From NCBI RefSeq assembly GCF_022376445.1, contig NW_025954974.1, positions 248,001 to 312,000 on the forward strand: a stretch of DNA of 64,000 bases, in the 5' to 3' direction. This document shows, piece by piece, positions 36,546 to 47,978 of the stretch. A model generated the notes under the pieces. That model made no database searches. It was not told the DNA's origin and was given only the letters and a program-made list of their open reading frames with translations. The stretch comes from Fomitopsis serialis. Taxonomy: Eukaryota; Basidiomycota; Agaricomycetes; Polyporales; Fomitopsidaceae. Both the position numbers and the translations under genes were made by a program. Position 1 is the first letter of the stretch. Every line of letters begins with the position of its first letter.

Positions 36546-38808
36546 CTACGCAGCCAACGCGCCGACCTTCTTCCTCATATCCTTCGTCCTCGCCGACCCG
36601 CGCCCCTTCGTCTTCCCGAACACGATGACCTTGCCCTGTTCGCCGGCACGCCCCGAGCGGCCCGCGCGGTGGAGGAAGTCGATCATGTTCCGCGGCTCGT
36701 CGACGATGAAGACGTGCTTCAGGTCGGGCGAGAAGTCCAGCCCCCGCGAGAGCAGCGACGTCGTGATCATCACATGCGGGACCTTGCTCTCGTCCGTTGC
36801 GGCGACAACGGCGACCGGCTCTGCAGTCTCCTCGTCAGACGCCGCAGTTGATTTATCTGAGGATCCCTCGGGGGTGTTGGGGCTCGTGTGCTTGAGGAAC
36901 CCGTCCAGGTGGTGGTTCGACCCCCACTTTCTCGTCTCGCTCGTGCTCGTCAGCGCGACGTTCGGGATGCCCTTCGCGTCGAGGTGCCGCCCGAGGTCCT
37001 CGACCTTCGTGCTCTTGTTGCAGAATATCAGCACCTTCGACCGGCGCCCGTTGTCGCGGAGCGCGTCCTCGTGCCACACCGCGCGCAGCTGCCGCTCGAC
37101 GTCCGCGTTGCGGTTCCCGCCCGTCCACGCGACGTACTCCGTCCTGAGCGTCTTGGGCAGGTGGTGCAGGTGCGGCGAGGCGAGGCGCAGGAGCGCGGGG
37201 TGGTAGGTGTCGAGGTACCACGCGAGCGAGGAGGGGATCGTCGCGGTGCTGAGGAGCAGGTTGAAGGGGTAGTTAACCGGAGCGGGGTTCTCGGGACCAA
37301 CTTTGGATAGCTCGGACTCGTCAGGGCGTTCGATAGGTTGGCCGCGAGCCTCTGCGATGGCCGAGAGGATCAAGTTCGTGTGCTCCTGGAAGTCAGGGTC
37401 TAGTACAACAACAGTCAGTTGCATGTTGTGAGACGTCCGGAATACAATACGCACCAAAGAGAACGTCTGCCTCATCAACCACGACCCACTCGATCCTCTC
37501 AAGGCTCATCTCAGGCTTCCCGACAGTGAACCTGCGCGACTTCGGCGCCTCCTTGTCCCACGTATCCTCCACCTTCGGCTGCTCGCGATCCCAGTTACGC
37601 CCCTTCACCAGTTCAAGTATCTTAGACGTTGTCCCAACGACGACGTCCACAGGCCTGGCTGTCTTGCGGTACGCACCCTCCTGCTGCGTGAGCTCGTCAA
37701 AGTCCAGCTCCTTCGACATCTTGGACGCAGACACGCTCCGCGTAGGGATGCTCGGAATGTTCGCTTGCGATACGCATAACACGCGGAGCTTGATCCCGTG
37801 GAGCAGAGCCTTCCCGAACCCAGAGAGTTGCCTAGAGAGCTCGTGCGTTGGTGCGAGAACGAGGGCACGAGGGTTCAGCGGGAGCTGGGAAGGGGGGAGT
37901 GAGACAGGGTCGGATTGGAGTTCGGAGATTTTGAGGTCTTGTAGCATGGGGAGGAGGTATGCCATAGACTTACCCGAGCCCGTCTCGGACGCGAGGAGGC
38001 ATTGCACGTACTCAACGTCGTCTTCTACCTGCGAGGTAGACGAGCCTGGTAGTGGTCGGTTGAAGAGGTGCTTGAGAGACAGGGCTTGAATGGGCGTCGG
38101 TTTCGCATGTGGGCCGAGGACGTCCACGACCGAGTTCAAGAGGCCTTCCATGAGCGGCGGCGAAGCGAATTCCTTCGGCAACTGGTCCGTCGATGCAGCC
38201 CGGGACGACGTGTCGAACTCCTCGCTCAGCGGGTTCTGCACTTTCGGCTTGCGCGGTGCGTCTGCATCCGAGGACCGTTCTGCAGACCTCGTCCCGCTGA
38301 AGCTCGCGGACCCGTCTGACCTCCTCGGCTCGTTCCTCGGCATGCGCCAGGGCTGGTTATAATCCGGGACATTCGGCGCTATGGACATTGTCCTGCGGAC
38401 GCTCTTCTCCGACCGGTCCCAGCCCTTCACAGTCGACCGTGTAGCCTCGCCCTTCCTGCCACCCCGTGCGTGCTTGTCCTCGCCCCTCTCCCTTCTCTCC
38501 CGCCTCCGCTGATTCCATTCCCTAGCTTGCATGAGTGTCGCTTCCCGCGCCTTGAACCTGTCCCGCGCTCCCGGCGTTGAGTGAGGTGCGGCATCCCGCT
38601 CGCGTTTCTCCTCAGGTGCGACGACCAGTGTCCCTGTGCCGGAGGCAGAGCGAGGCTTGAGGTCCTTCACGAGACGTCTGCGAGAGGGGGGGGCACTGGA
38701 TGCCGAAGAAGTCGACGCCGACGTGTGCAGGCATACTATTACGAGCTCCTGCGGAAGCAGCGGCGCATGACGAGCGAGGGCCCGAGAGGAGGAAAGAAGC
38801 GACATCAA
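36546..38808 (-). CDS. MRH4: mitochondrial DEAD-box RNA helicase, MRH4-type
   Basis: Minus strand, two exons: 37455-38808 and 36546-37399; 735 aa. The N-terminus is basic and Ser/Ala-rich, like a mitochondrial targeting sequence (MMSLLSSSRALARHAPLL). The helicase core then shows the Walker A motif ASETGSGKS (about 271-279), LVLAPTHELSRQ, VVVGTTSKIL, motif II in VVDEADVLF (about 447), motif III STATIP, ITTSLLSRGLDF and motif VI HRAGRSGRAGEQG near the C-terminus. The DEADVLF form and the position of the insert fit MRH4, an ATP-dependent helicase for assembly of the large mitochondrial ribosomal subunit. Exon 2 contains a fungal insert rich in Ser/Thr/Glu between motifs IV and V. The downstream flank is convergent with F-box gene E1. 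Confidence 0.9.
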
Positions 38809-39449
38809 GTAGGAAAAGGGAGGGTTGTAGCTCGCGAGACTCGTTCAGGTGTACTGTATGCCAGTTTTTTTCAATACCAGACGGTCGCCGTGTGGTGGAG
38901 GTCGACCGCGAAGACGCAGGTCATGTATAAGCGCCCATAAATTTGCCCAACTTGTCGGTGCTATACGCGTTTGCAGCTTGCACCCTGTGTTAGTCTAGCA
39001 CCGGCGGGTTCATACAGACATTAGACAATTCCCACCAGTCATGTTTCTGTCACAAAGCGAGAGGTATGCAGGATATCTGGGCATCTATTGACGGAATGGG
39101 ATTGTGTATGGATGGCCATGCCAAAGGTACTTTCGCGCAAAGCAATCGAGTGTGCAGGTCGACAGCAATATAGATTACAGTATGTTAAAATGGATACCAC
39201 GCGGGATGCGGGGATTTTGCTGACGACGAGGGCTGCTCGTGGAGGTGCTCGCGGCGGTGAATGGCAGAAGGTCGGATATATGCGGGACGTGTTACGCAAC
39301 ATTGCGCGTAGGCTATCATCGCTGCGAAATACAGTACTTGAATACAGTTGCCGGAGAACAAGGCTTGCGCAACGCACCATGGGATACGGTAGGGTGCACT
39401 CGGTCGACACTCGTGCGGCTCTCCTCCCTCTACCCTCAAGCCGGGATCA
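38809..39449. other. intergenic
   Basis: Upstream region of the helicase, and the downstream side of the small membrane-protein gene. Open frames here have no similarity. Confidence 0.4.
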
Positions 39450-39668
39450 TCATGTCCCCCACGTCCGGATGGCAGCAATGCCGCCAAAGAACACGACCAA
39501 CCCCGTCAGGATGCTGACATTCCCCGGGAGTTTTTCAGGTGCCCAGACCTCCTCGCGCATGAATGCAGAGAACTTGGACTCGTTCGCGTCGTGGAGGGCG
39601 CCGCGACGCACAGGTGCGCCGGAGTAGTAGGCGGGGCCGGAGCCGGGAGGTGCGGAGCGACGAGCCAT
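39450..39668 (-). CDS. small single-pass membrane protein
   Basis: Minus strand, 72 aa from ATG 39668: a hydrophilic N-terminal part (PGSGPAYYSGAPVRRGAL, then NESKFSAFMREEVWAPEK) and one C-terminal transmembrane helix (VSILTGLVVFFGGIAAIRTW). The layout resembles small tail-anchored mitochondrial proteins such as subunits of the TOM complex, but I cannot assign it. The frame stays open upstream to about 39872; that stretch is low-complexity Ser/Pro and is more likely a 5' leader. It shares a 550-bp divergent spacer with the dienoyl-CoA isomerase gene. Confidence 0.6.
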   Translation of the reverse strand: MARRSAPPGSGPAYYSGAPVRRGALHDANESKFSAFMREEVWAPEKLPGNVSILTGLVVFFGGIAAIRTWGT

Positions 39669-40218
39669 TTGTTTAGATTGTAGGGCGTGAGTGCGTGATG
39701 GGCTCGGGGACGTAGGCGACGACGTGAACGACGTTGAGGACGTCGGGCGACTCTCGGATGCTGGTGACGAGTGAGGAACACTGGCAGTGGACCCCGGAGC
39801 CTCCTCACCTACCGGGCCCCGGGGTCCCTGTCGCGCCGATCCGATCGCCTTTGCAATTGCCACAGCGGTCAACTGTCGGTCAACGTAAGTAGTATATATG
39901 CAGCCTCTGTGTCGCTCTTGAGATCTTGAGACCCGAGCCTCTCAACAGTATACACTGCAGTCACTGGCTGCGCAAATTCCTACGCCCTCATCAAGGACAT
40001 AGACGTGCAATTCGAGTGAACATCTGTTAAAACGGTCTGTCAAGGTATCGGCATCAAACTCCCCATCATTCACATGCTTCTGGTCTGCTCGGTGGCGGAA
40101 CGACGTCCATAGTTCTCTTTACACTGCAACTAGATTGACTGACACTGCTGTAACCCCGGCTCGCAGCACGGCTGAAGCAGGGTGAAAGAGCGAAACGAGC
40201 CATAGCTAACATTGAGAC
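39669..40218. promoter_or_regulatory. divergent promoter region
   Basis: Lies between the starts of the small membrane-protein gene (-) and the dienoyl-CoA isomerase gene (+). A gtagtatatatgc run at about 39888-39900 is TATA-like. No specific operator is recognised. Confidence 0.3.
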
Positions 40219-41427
40219 ATGTCGGAAGCGTCGTCGCTGGTTGGGCTGTCAACGGAGTTCCTCAAGGTTTCCTCTCCCGAGCCTCATATTGCGTTGGTCG
40301 AGATCCTACGGTGAGTAAGCGTACTGTTACGCCTTGACGGAATCACGGAGAACCAATACTTGATTGCAAGGAAGCCTGTGAATGCCTTCAGTGAGGAGTA
40401 AGTGCCCGAGCCATTCATCTTGTCGGGAGCTCTCACGAATGCTTGACCTCGACTAGGTGCTGGACAGCATTAGCGCAGGTCTTCAACAAGATTTCTCTTC
40501 AGCCTACCGTACGCGTTGTCGTGCTTGCGTCCGCCCTCCCGAGGCTGTTCTCAGCAGGAATAGATCGTAGGCACGTCGCTTCAACGTCTTTCTCATACTC
40601 AATGTCCTCGAAACAGTGAGCGCACTCGGAGGACTCGGCGACGCTTTCTCCAACGAGCCTGCCAGACGCGCCCTCCAGCTGCGCGAACAAATACTCTCGT
40701 TCCAGAGCTGCATCACAGCGATCGAGCGGTGCCCCTACCCCGTGATCGTCGCAGCGCACGGAATCGCATTCGGCCTCTCCATCGACATCATGGCCGCATG
40801 CGACGTGCGATACGCAGCGTCGAATACCGTCTTCTCGATCAAGGTAGGCTGCGTACTCACTCCACCCTCCGGACACTTAGCTGAGAGTACACATTCAGGA
40901 AGTCGACGTCGGCCTCGCCGCCGACATCGGCACGCTCGCGCGCCTGCCCAAGATCTCGGGCAACCACAGCCTGCTGCACGAGCTAGCATACACCGCGCGC
41001 GACTTCTCCGCGGCCGAGGCCGAGAAGCTCGGCTTCGTCTCGCGCGTTGTACAGGGCAGCCGCGACGAGGTCCTCTCGGCTGCATTGCAGACGGCGCGGA
41101 CGATCGCGGGGAAGTCGCCGATTGCGGTGCTTGGGTCGAAGCACTTGTTGTTGCATGCGAGGGATCATAGGTGTGTGGAGACGTTGTGGGATTTGAGTAT
41201 AGCATTAACCCGGTCTCCGTTGGCAGTGTGCAGGAGAACTTGGATTACACAGCTACGTGGAACAGCGCCATGCTCCAGACTGCCGTGAGTGCCTCGCGTT
41301 CGCTCCAGTTCGATCATGTAGCGCGTTGCTTACTCTCCTGCAGGACATGAAGGAGCTCGTCAAGTCTACGAAGACGAAGACGAAGCCGCAGTTCGCTCCT
41401 CTCGGAAAGCTGCCGTCCAAGCTATAA
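40219..41427 (+). CDS. ECH1: peroxisomal delta(3,5)-delta(2,4)-dienoyl-CoA isomerase
   Basis: Seven exons: 40219-40310, 40371-40397, 40457-40566, 40617-40843, 40899-41170, 41227-41284 and 41344-41427; 289 aa. Crotonase fold with FSAGIDLSALG and HGIAFGLSIDIMAACD. The signature KEVDVGLAADIGTLARLPK is that of dienoyl-CoA isomerases. The acid residues used by the mammalian enzyme are all present (Asp133, Glu153, Asp161 here). It moves double bonds in 3,5-dienoyl-CoA so that fatty acids with odd-numbered double bonds can enter beta-oxidation. The protein ends ..KLPSKL, a perfect PTS1 peroxisomal signal. The 2,4-dienoyl-CoA reductase of the same pathway is encoded 5 kb away. All phases agree. Confidence 0.9.
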
Positions 41428-42478
41428 TCAGGCTTTGTTTTCTCAGCCACCCGGAACATCTGTACGAATATTAGCGGTATACTCACACGACAACGATTGC
41501 ACGTCTTGGTCATCGTGACGATGTGTTGAGCGTGTTCAGCGACCGACTCCTTGTTCTCTCCATACCCAGCTCGATCTACGCTGTAATCCCATCAATGGTT
41601 GAGCGTGATCTACCCTCGTTTGAGACACACAAGGACGCATACACTCATAGCCTCGCACACGCAGAAAGAGTCAGAACTGAGATTTAGCAGCAGAGATCTG
41701 TGTTCTACTACATATCTATCCAGCCCTACGCCTTGCATTCGTTGCGAAATTGGCGCAGGGTGGTACACGTAGGCCTGTTTAATTTGATCGGGTTCTGTAA
41801 GGCCTCAGGCTCAACATGAGGTGGGGAATGCTGCTGCATCCGGATTGGGAAGCGCCGTGGCCAAGTGAGAACGACCAACTGACGACCACTGGCATTGTTG
41901 CTATAGCGCTAGGTGACCTCCATCCTACTCCATCGTAGCGGCGCAAGCGCCAATCCTCGACTCCTGCATGGCACATACTGTAGCTGCTCAGCTGCCACAG
42001 CGGAACTAAACGTAGTAGACACTGTAAGTTATGATGTATTGTAATGTTGTATTATCATCGGAAATGGTATTGAAGATTCAATTGGAAGCCCTCACGCCCG
42101 GGCGTCTCGGGCTTCCACGAGTTCACACTGCTGACTTACTGCGATACATACTGTACCACAGTGCATGCGAGAGCTATCGACATGAGAGAGGGAAGAATCA
42201 TTCACTGTTGAATGGTTACAGATGTTCCAGGTGTCCAGACAGCTTGAAGCCTGCACGGAAGGATTCAACTGCCTCGAGCTGCCTCGTAAGGACCTCGAGC
42301 ATTGCTGCGATACTGCTTATGGGAATTCTAAGTCACGTGCTTTTTTACGGAAGGAGCGGCATCACCGGCATGGACTCAAGTTAGGGTGGACAAAGCCCTC
42401 CTTGTGTAAGTACAGCGAAACGGACGGATCGCAATTGTCACTACATACCTACTTCCGTGCCTACTCAGCGTCGTCACC
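41428..42478. other. intergenic with duplicated flank of the short F-box gene
   Basis: The stretch at about 41839-41865 (atccggattgggaagcgccg..) recurs at about 44205-44232 ahead of the second copy of the short F-box gene. It therefore marks the left part of that duplication. No gene is seen. Confidence 0.45.
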
Positions 42479-43710
42479 ATGACACGCCTGCAGTACTGGA
42501 AGATGTAAGTTGCTCTGGCAGTTTGTCGCAACCGGCACTGACGGATGCTTCGTTATTGTGGCCAGCATCAACATCGACAAGAGACACACTATCGAGTTTG
42601 ATTCTCTTAGGCTAAGCGACATTCTCTTCTCGCATGAACCAACCCGGCTCGTCTGGGCGTTGGCAAGGCCCCGCAAGGTGAGTAAGCACCGTGGCCGGGA
42701 TAGTATGATACTTAGTGCAACATCATCATCGACGCTGGTCTCCTCAGTTCAAACCATACCAGCGCTCACTCAAACGAGGCCACAGTACGGACCCGCACGA
42801 CCTCGGCGCGCTCAACCTGCCCTTCGACATCCTCGAGCGCATATTCCAGCAGTTCAATTACGACGACATCGCCGATGCTGTCTTCCTCGCGCTCACCAAC
42901 TCGTTCTTGCGCGACGTCGGTCAGAACCGCGTATGCGAATTGCTGCGCATAGAGTACTCTTGCCCTTGGCACCTCGCGCGTATCGCCTGCGTGGGCAACC
43001 GCCTCGCTGGCGACGATTTTCCCCCCGGCGTCAAGGAACGCGAGAAGGCGCAACTCGGAGGCCGCGCATACGACCGATTCCTCGGGGCCAACGTTCCTCG
43101 GCTGTTCATAGCAGAACACGCCTTGGCTGACAAGAGGTTTCGTGGCTATTTGGGCAAAATATTCAGTCCGCGCAAAACGAAGTTCCTGTCCCCTGCAGAG
43201 CGGCGTGAGATGGACAGCCTGTTGCAGCCCGATTTCTCCTGGGATGGGAGGCCAGAGACCGAGTGGATCCTCTGCAACTGGACGGAGGCTAAGTACGTGC
43301 GTGCCAGCGGTGTCGCCAGGCTCACGGATTCGCGCTGTGACGGTCCGTGGACGGATGGCATGCTGAGCCTTGGGCACGTCCTCCTCACCCAAATTTGTTG
43401 GTCGTCCGAACGCTCGGGCGCAATAGATGACAAGAGAGGCCTCAACATTCACCGTGGCCCCTGGGCTGGACACTACATTTCGATCACCACCGTGGATCAG
43501 CTGACAGAGAACGTGTCCTACAATTGCAAGCAGTACGTGGATGTCACAGACAAGATCCTGGCTGAAGTCTCCGAGCTATGGAGAGATAATGACATGGATG
43601 TACTGGAGTGCGCGGCGGAGTCGTCAGAGTCGGACGACAATGAAGAGACATTCCAGGAGTATACATACTCGGATGATGAACTATATCAGACGATGCAGAG
43701 CAGCATTTGA
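42479..43710 (+). CDS. short F-box-type protein I1
   Basis: Three exons: 42479-42504 (MTRLQYWK..), 42566-42677 and 42748-43710; 366 aa. An F-box-like helix (LGALNLPFDILERIFQQF) is followed by LALTNSFLRDVGQNRVCEL. A conserved C-terminal domain without leucine-rich repeats follows (RLAGDDFPPGVKEREKAQ, PAERREMDSLLQPDFSWDG, RCDGPWTDGMLSLGHVL), with an acidic tail. It resembles small F-box proteins expanded in Agaricomycetes; function unknown. Compared with copy I2, a 1-nt loss near 43690-43705 changes the last codons. In the old frame the protein would run about 25 residues further to a stop at 43779-43781. The main body is intact. Confidence 0.7.
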
Positions 43711-44356
43711 ATGACGATATGGAGATGGACTTGCAAGACGGGGTGGTGAACAATACAGGAGCACAGGTGCAGCCAGACTAGGGGGACGTAGCAGAAATGG
43801 GTGACACATGGAAAGCACAAGACGATATGTATGACGCTATTTCTGTGTTGGTGCTAAAGGCTATGATAAACGACGATGGAGTGGACGCGTCACAGAATCA
43901 GTGGAGGCGTGCGTCCCTCATGGACCCACAATGGAGCTTAGTACCACCTAGAGTATTGCCGCACAGTGCGCTCGACGGGTGGTGCCGCGGCAACAGAACC
44001 TGTCCCTTGCTGACAACGCCGTGACAGCGCGTTCCACACAGGTTTTGCCATCAGCTGTCCGACGCCTTGCTCACATATGCTCCGCATCGAACATCGTGTC
44101 CCGTAAGTAGCTGCTATCGCCACGTTAGACGTGCGATTCGCCCGTTTCGAGGTGTATATATCACTTGGTAGTGCGCATCCGCGGCATCGTTGCACGTGGA
44201 TATCATCCGGATTGGGAAGCGCCGTGGCCAACATCGTGAGAACGACCAATTTTGAATAAATAAACTCCATCATCATTGCAAGTACTTACAACGCAACGGA
44301 CAGATCACTATTGTTACTGCATACCTATTCAAGTTCTCGTGCCTAGCGTTTATAAC
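43711..44356. other. intergenic between the two short F-box copies
   Basis: Contains the repeated upstream element at about 44205-44260. An open frame at 43797-44024 has no similarity and overlaps the old 3' end of I1. No gene is seen. Confidence 0.4.
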
Positions 44357-45719
44357 ATGTCGTGGCAGTACTGGAAGATGTAAGTTGCTTTTGCAGTTTG
44401 TCCCAGCAGGCACTGACGGATGTTTGGTTAACTATTGTGGCCAGCATCAACATTGACAGAAGACACACTATATCGCGTTCACTTCTCTTAGGCTATTCGA
44501 CATCCTCTTCTCGCATGACCCAGCCCGGCTTGTCTGGATGTTAGCGGTACCCCGGAAGGTGAAAGGCATCGTGGCCGGCATTTGATACGATTCAACTGAC
44601 GTGACGCTGATCTCCCCAGCCCAAACCGTATCAACGCTCACTTGAACGAGGCCACAGCACTGACCCGCGCGACCTCGGCGCACTCAACCTGCCCTTCGAC
44701 ATCCTGGAACATATATTCCGGCAGGTCCGAAACGAGGACATCGCTGATGCTGTCTTCCTCGCGCTCACCAACTCGTTCTTGCGCGACGTCGGTCAGAACC
44801 GCGTATGCGACTTGCTGCTCATAGAGTACTCTAGCCCTTGGCACCTAGAGCGCATCGTTTGCGTGGGCGACCGTCTCGCCGGCGACGACTTACCCCCCGG
44901 CGTCAAGGAGCGCGAGAAGGCGCAACTCACGGGGCGCGTACACGATCGATGGACATATGGTTTCGACTCAGAACCTGTTCCTCGGTTGTACATAGACGAT
45001 GGCACCTTCCTCGATACGGACGCGCGCGGACTGCTGGGCAAGAGATTCAGTCGGCATAATACGTCCTCTTTGTCCCCTGCAGAGCGACGTAAAATGGACA
45101 ACTTGCTGCGGCTCGACTTCTCCTGGGATGGGAGGCCGGAGACCGAGTGGATCCTCTGCAACGGACGACGGCTCAGTACGTGCGCGCCAGTGGTGTCGCC
45201 AGGTTGACGGGCTCGCGCTGTGACGGTCCGTGGACGGACGACCTACTGAGCCTTGGGCACGTCCTCCTCACCCAGATTTGTTGGTCGTCGGATCGCTCGG
45301 GCGCACTAAAAGGCAAGAGACGCTTCGCCATTCACCGTGGTCCTTGGGCCGGGCACTACTTTACGATCACCACCGTGGATCAATTGACAGAGAGCGAGTC
45401 CTACAACTGCAAGGAGTATGTTGATGTGACAGACAAGATCTTGGATGAGGTCTTGGAACTATGGAGAGATAATGACCCGGATACATTGGCAAAGCACCTG
45501 CGGCCTGCGGAGTCGTCAGAGGACGCAGTATCAACATCTGACTCGGACGACAATGAAGAGACACATTGGGAGGACGATTGATCTGGTGACTATGAAGGGA
45601 TGTACTCGGAGGATGAACCATATGATGACGACGAAGAGGGGCATTGGAACGACGATATAGAGATGGACATGCAAGACGGAACGGTGAACGATATAGTGTC
45701 ACAGGAACACGTGGACTAG
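44357..45719 (+). pseudogene. short F-box-type gene I2, broken tandem copy of I1
   Basis: Same three-exon plan as I1: exon 1 at 44357-44379 (MSWQYWK..), exon 2 from about 44443, and the main exon from about 44622. Three lesions relative to I1: a net +2 nt near 44470-44480 in exon 2, a 1-nt loss near 45165-45175 (after ..TEWILCN), and a TGA at about 45579-45581. Past that TGA the old frame continues (SGDYEGMYSEDEPYDDDEE) to a stop at 45717-45719. Each segment between lesions still reads like I1, so decay is recent. Confidence 0.75.
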
Positions 45720-46421
45720 AGGACATGTAACAGACTCTATGGACGACATGGCAGGGGAAGCGCAAGATGACATGTATGCTGACTTCTTTGTTGTTATATA
45801 AATGATCTGGTTTCTACCAATGTGAGCACCATTGTCGATGGGTAGCGCCGTACGGTAGGATTACTGTACCTGTGTTGCTAGTGTGAGTTGATGAGTCAAT
45901 TGGATGTACCGCCGTTATCGTTGAGATTTCAAAGCTTATTACACGATGGCTTGTGCAGCGAGGTATGACTGATTCCTGTGATAAATCTGTGTTGCAGTCC
46001 ACTGTGGGCCAGAAATGGATGTCTGTCTTCCTGGTCAGCAATGCAATCCGATACCAAGACCTCCACATGAGGTCTCAGGCAGTATCGAACCTAGTCAGCA
46101 ACGGAGACTCGGATCAGTGGCGCAAGTTCTCTTCTGGCTGAGCATGTCGCGTCTACGCCGTTATGTGCAAGACGGTCAGGTAGTGGAGGTTATATAAGCG
46201 TATCACGTCCGCATGGACAGAACGAACCCCTGAGCCTATGCTGGAGCAAGAGCCTCGACTCACTGAAGAGGGTATTCATAGAAGTCGGTTTGACTGGTGA
46301 GATCAACACTCGAGATGGATGCAACAGCACCTCCGATAAATAACAACAGTCAGTACAATCTCCGTCCCGATACAGTCACGATCAAAAACCCAAGAACTCG
46401 ACACCACCCCCGGCCACGCAC
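45720..46421. other. intergenic
   Basis: No gene is supported. A TATA-like run (ggttatataagcg, about 46188-46200) has no gene behind it and may be the trace of a lost promoter. Confidence 0.4.
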
Positions 46422-47658
46422 TCACAACCTCGGCTTGATCAAGTTCTTGACCGCATCTGGGTTGATCAGCGCCTCGGGGTACGGCAGCAAGAACTGGCGC
46501 AGATGCTCGCTCCCGCCGTCGACGGGGAGCACTTGGCCGGTGACCCAGCTCGCGGCGTCGCTGAAGAGGAAGACGGTCGCGTTCGCGATGTCGTGCAGGT
46601 GCCCCGCCCGCCCAAGGGGAATGTTGGCGGCGTGCGATTTGCCTTTGGGCGAGAGACGGTCGACGCCTTCGGTGCCGCCGATGGGCCCGGGGGCGATCAC
46701 GTTGGAGCGGACGCCCTGAGAGTGTGTTAGGAGGATGAGAGGGGCGAGAGTAGGAGGGACGTACGAAAGGGCCCTCCTCAACTGCGAGGACTGCGGAGGC
46801 TGCAGGATGTTGTTAGCTGCTTATGACGTAGCGGTGCACGGGTATACTCACTAGCATCGACAGCGGCCTTTGCGGCTGAGACGTGCACCTGGTAAGGTGT
46901 ACCTGCAAGAAAATGAGTGCATAGTGCAGTGCCTATGCAACGTCTACGGACCTTTGTAGTGCAGAGTAGCACTGACATGAATGTACGCGCCCTTCGATGC
47001 GCGGACGTGTGCGATGGTGGCTTTGATCGTGTTGTACGTACCGAGCTGCCCCAAGTGCGTGAGCGAGGAGCAGATGACTTCTTCAATGCACATACGGTGT
47101 CGATGTCAATGACAGTCTTGAAGCCCTTCTCCGAGAGACCAGAGATTGGGACAAGGAAGTTCCCGGCAGCTCCTACAGGCCGAAACCCGTTATAACACTG
47201 GTCACACGTTGGACCCCAGGGAGCTGACCGCAAATGACGAAGTCGATCCTGCCGAACTTCTCGATGGTCTTCGCCGCGGCGTTCTTGAGCTGCTCAGGAT
47301 CGCGTACGTCGGCTTGGGCGACGAGACACTGTCTCCCAGTAGCCTTGGAGAGCTCTGCCGCGCTCGCATTGAGTCGGTCGAGTCTGATAGATGTATGGCT
47401 CGATGATGTACAGTTGACCTCGACTGGCGAGTACTCACTTCCTCCCGACAATCGTCGCATCCGCCCCATGGCGCATCTGTCCTCACTATAGTTTCTGATA
47501 TAACGCTTTAATGCGTGCCCACGTACCACAGCCTCTGTCATGCCCTTGCATATCCCGGAGCCACCACCCGTGCAGAACAGGACCTTTCCTTTGAATATGT
47601 CACTCTTGAAGACCGCCGAGGAGTCGACCACGGGTGCGACGTATGCCTGGGGAGCCAT
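46422..47658 (-). CDS. SPS19: peroxisomal 2,4-dienoyl-CoA reductase (SDR family)
   Basis: Minus strand, eight exons: 47527-47658, 47439-47476, 47229-47383, 47096-47173, 46953-47045, 46852-46902, 46765-46799 and 46422-46715; 291 aa. The NADPH loop is CTGGGSGICKG, followed by MRHGADATIVGRK. Later motifs are ADVRDPEQLKNA, RIDFVICGAAGNFLVPI, SATLHYKGTPYQVHVSAAKA and VRSNVIAPGPIGGTEG. These are typical of DECR2/SPS19, which reduces 2,4-dienoyl-CoA during beta-oxidation of polyunsaturated fatty acids. The C-terminus is ..KPRL, a weak PTS1-like tripeptide, so peroxisomal import is likely but less certain than for the isomerase at 40219. A TATA-like tactatatag lies about 45 bp upstream. Confidence 0.88.
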
Positions 47659-47978
47659 GATATGCAGTACGATGGTTTTTGGTGGGGAGAGCTGTAGGTG
47701 CTATATAGTACGGTGATGGTTCCGGTACAGCATGGGGTCGACTGCATTAAGTAGCACATCGGGAAACAGGTGATTGCGGGGAGCGGGAGAAGGATCGGCG
47801 CCGTGCAGCTGCCCGACCGAGTCGGGGTTGCCAGAAGCGGACGGGCGAAGACCCTTGGCAGCGCCTCAGTCGCGGAGGCGGCAGAGACCTCGGACAGTGC
47901 CTCTCCGACGGACCGACCGCGGGAGCGCGCCACCGACGACTGCAACGACTCTCATGCAGCCCGGGAGCGACGGTGGGC
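47659..47978. promoter_or_regulatory. divergent promoter, reductase / Rab GTPase
   Basis: 320-bp spacer between two divergent starts. ctatatagta at 47701-47710 suits the reductase on the minus strand. The Rab side is GC-rich without a TATA box. Confidence 0.4.
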
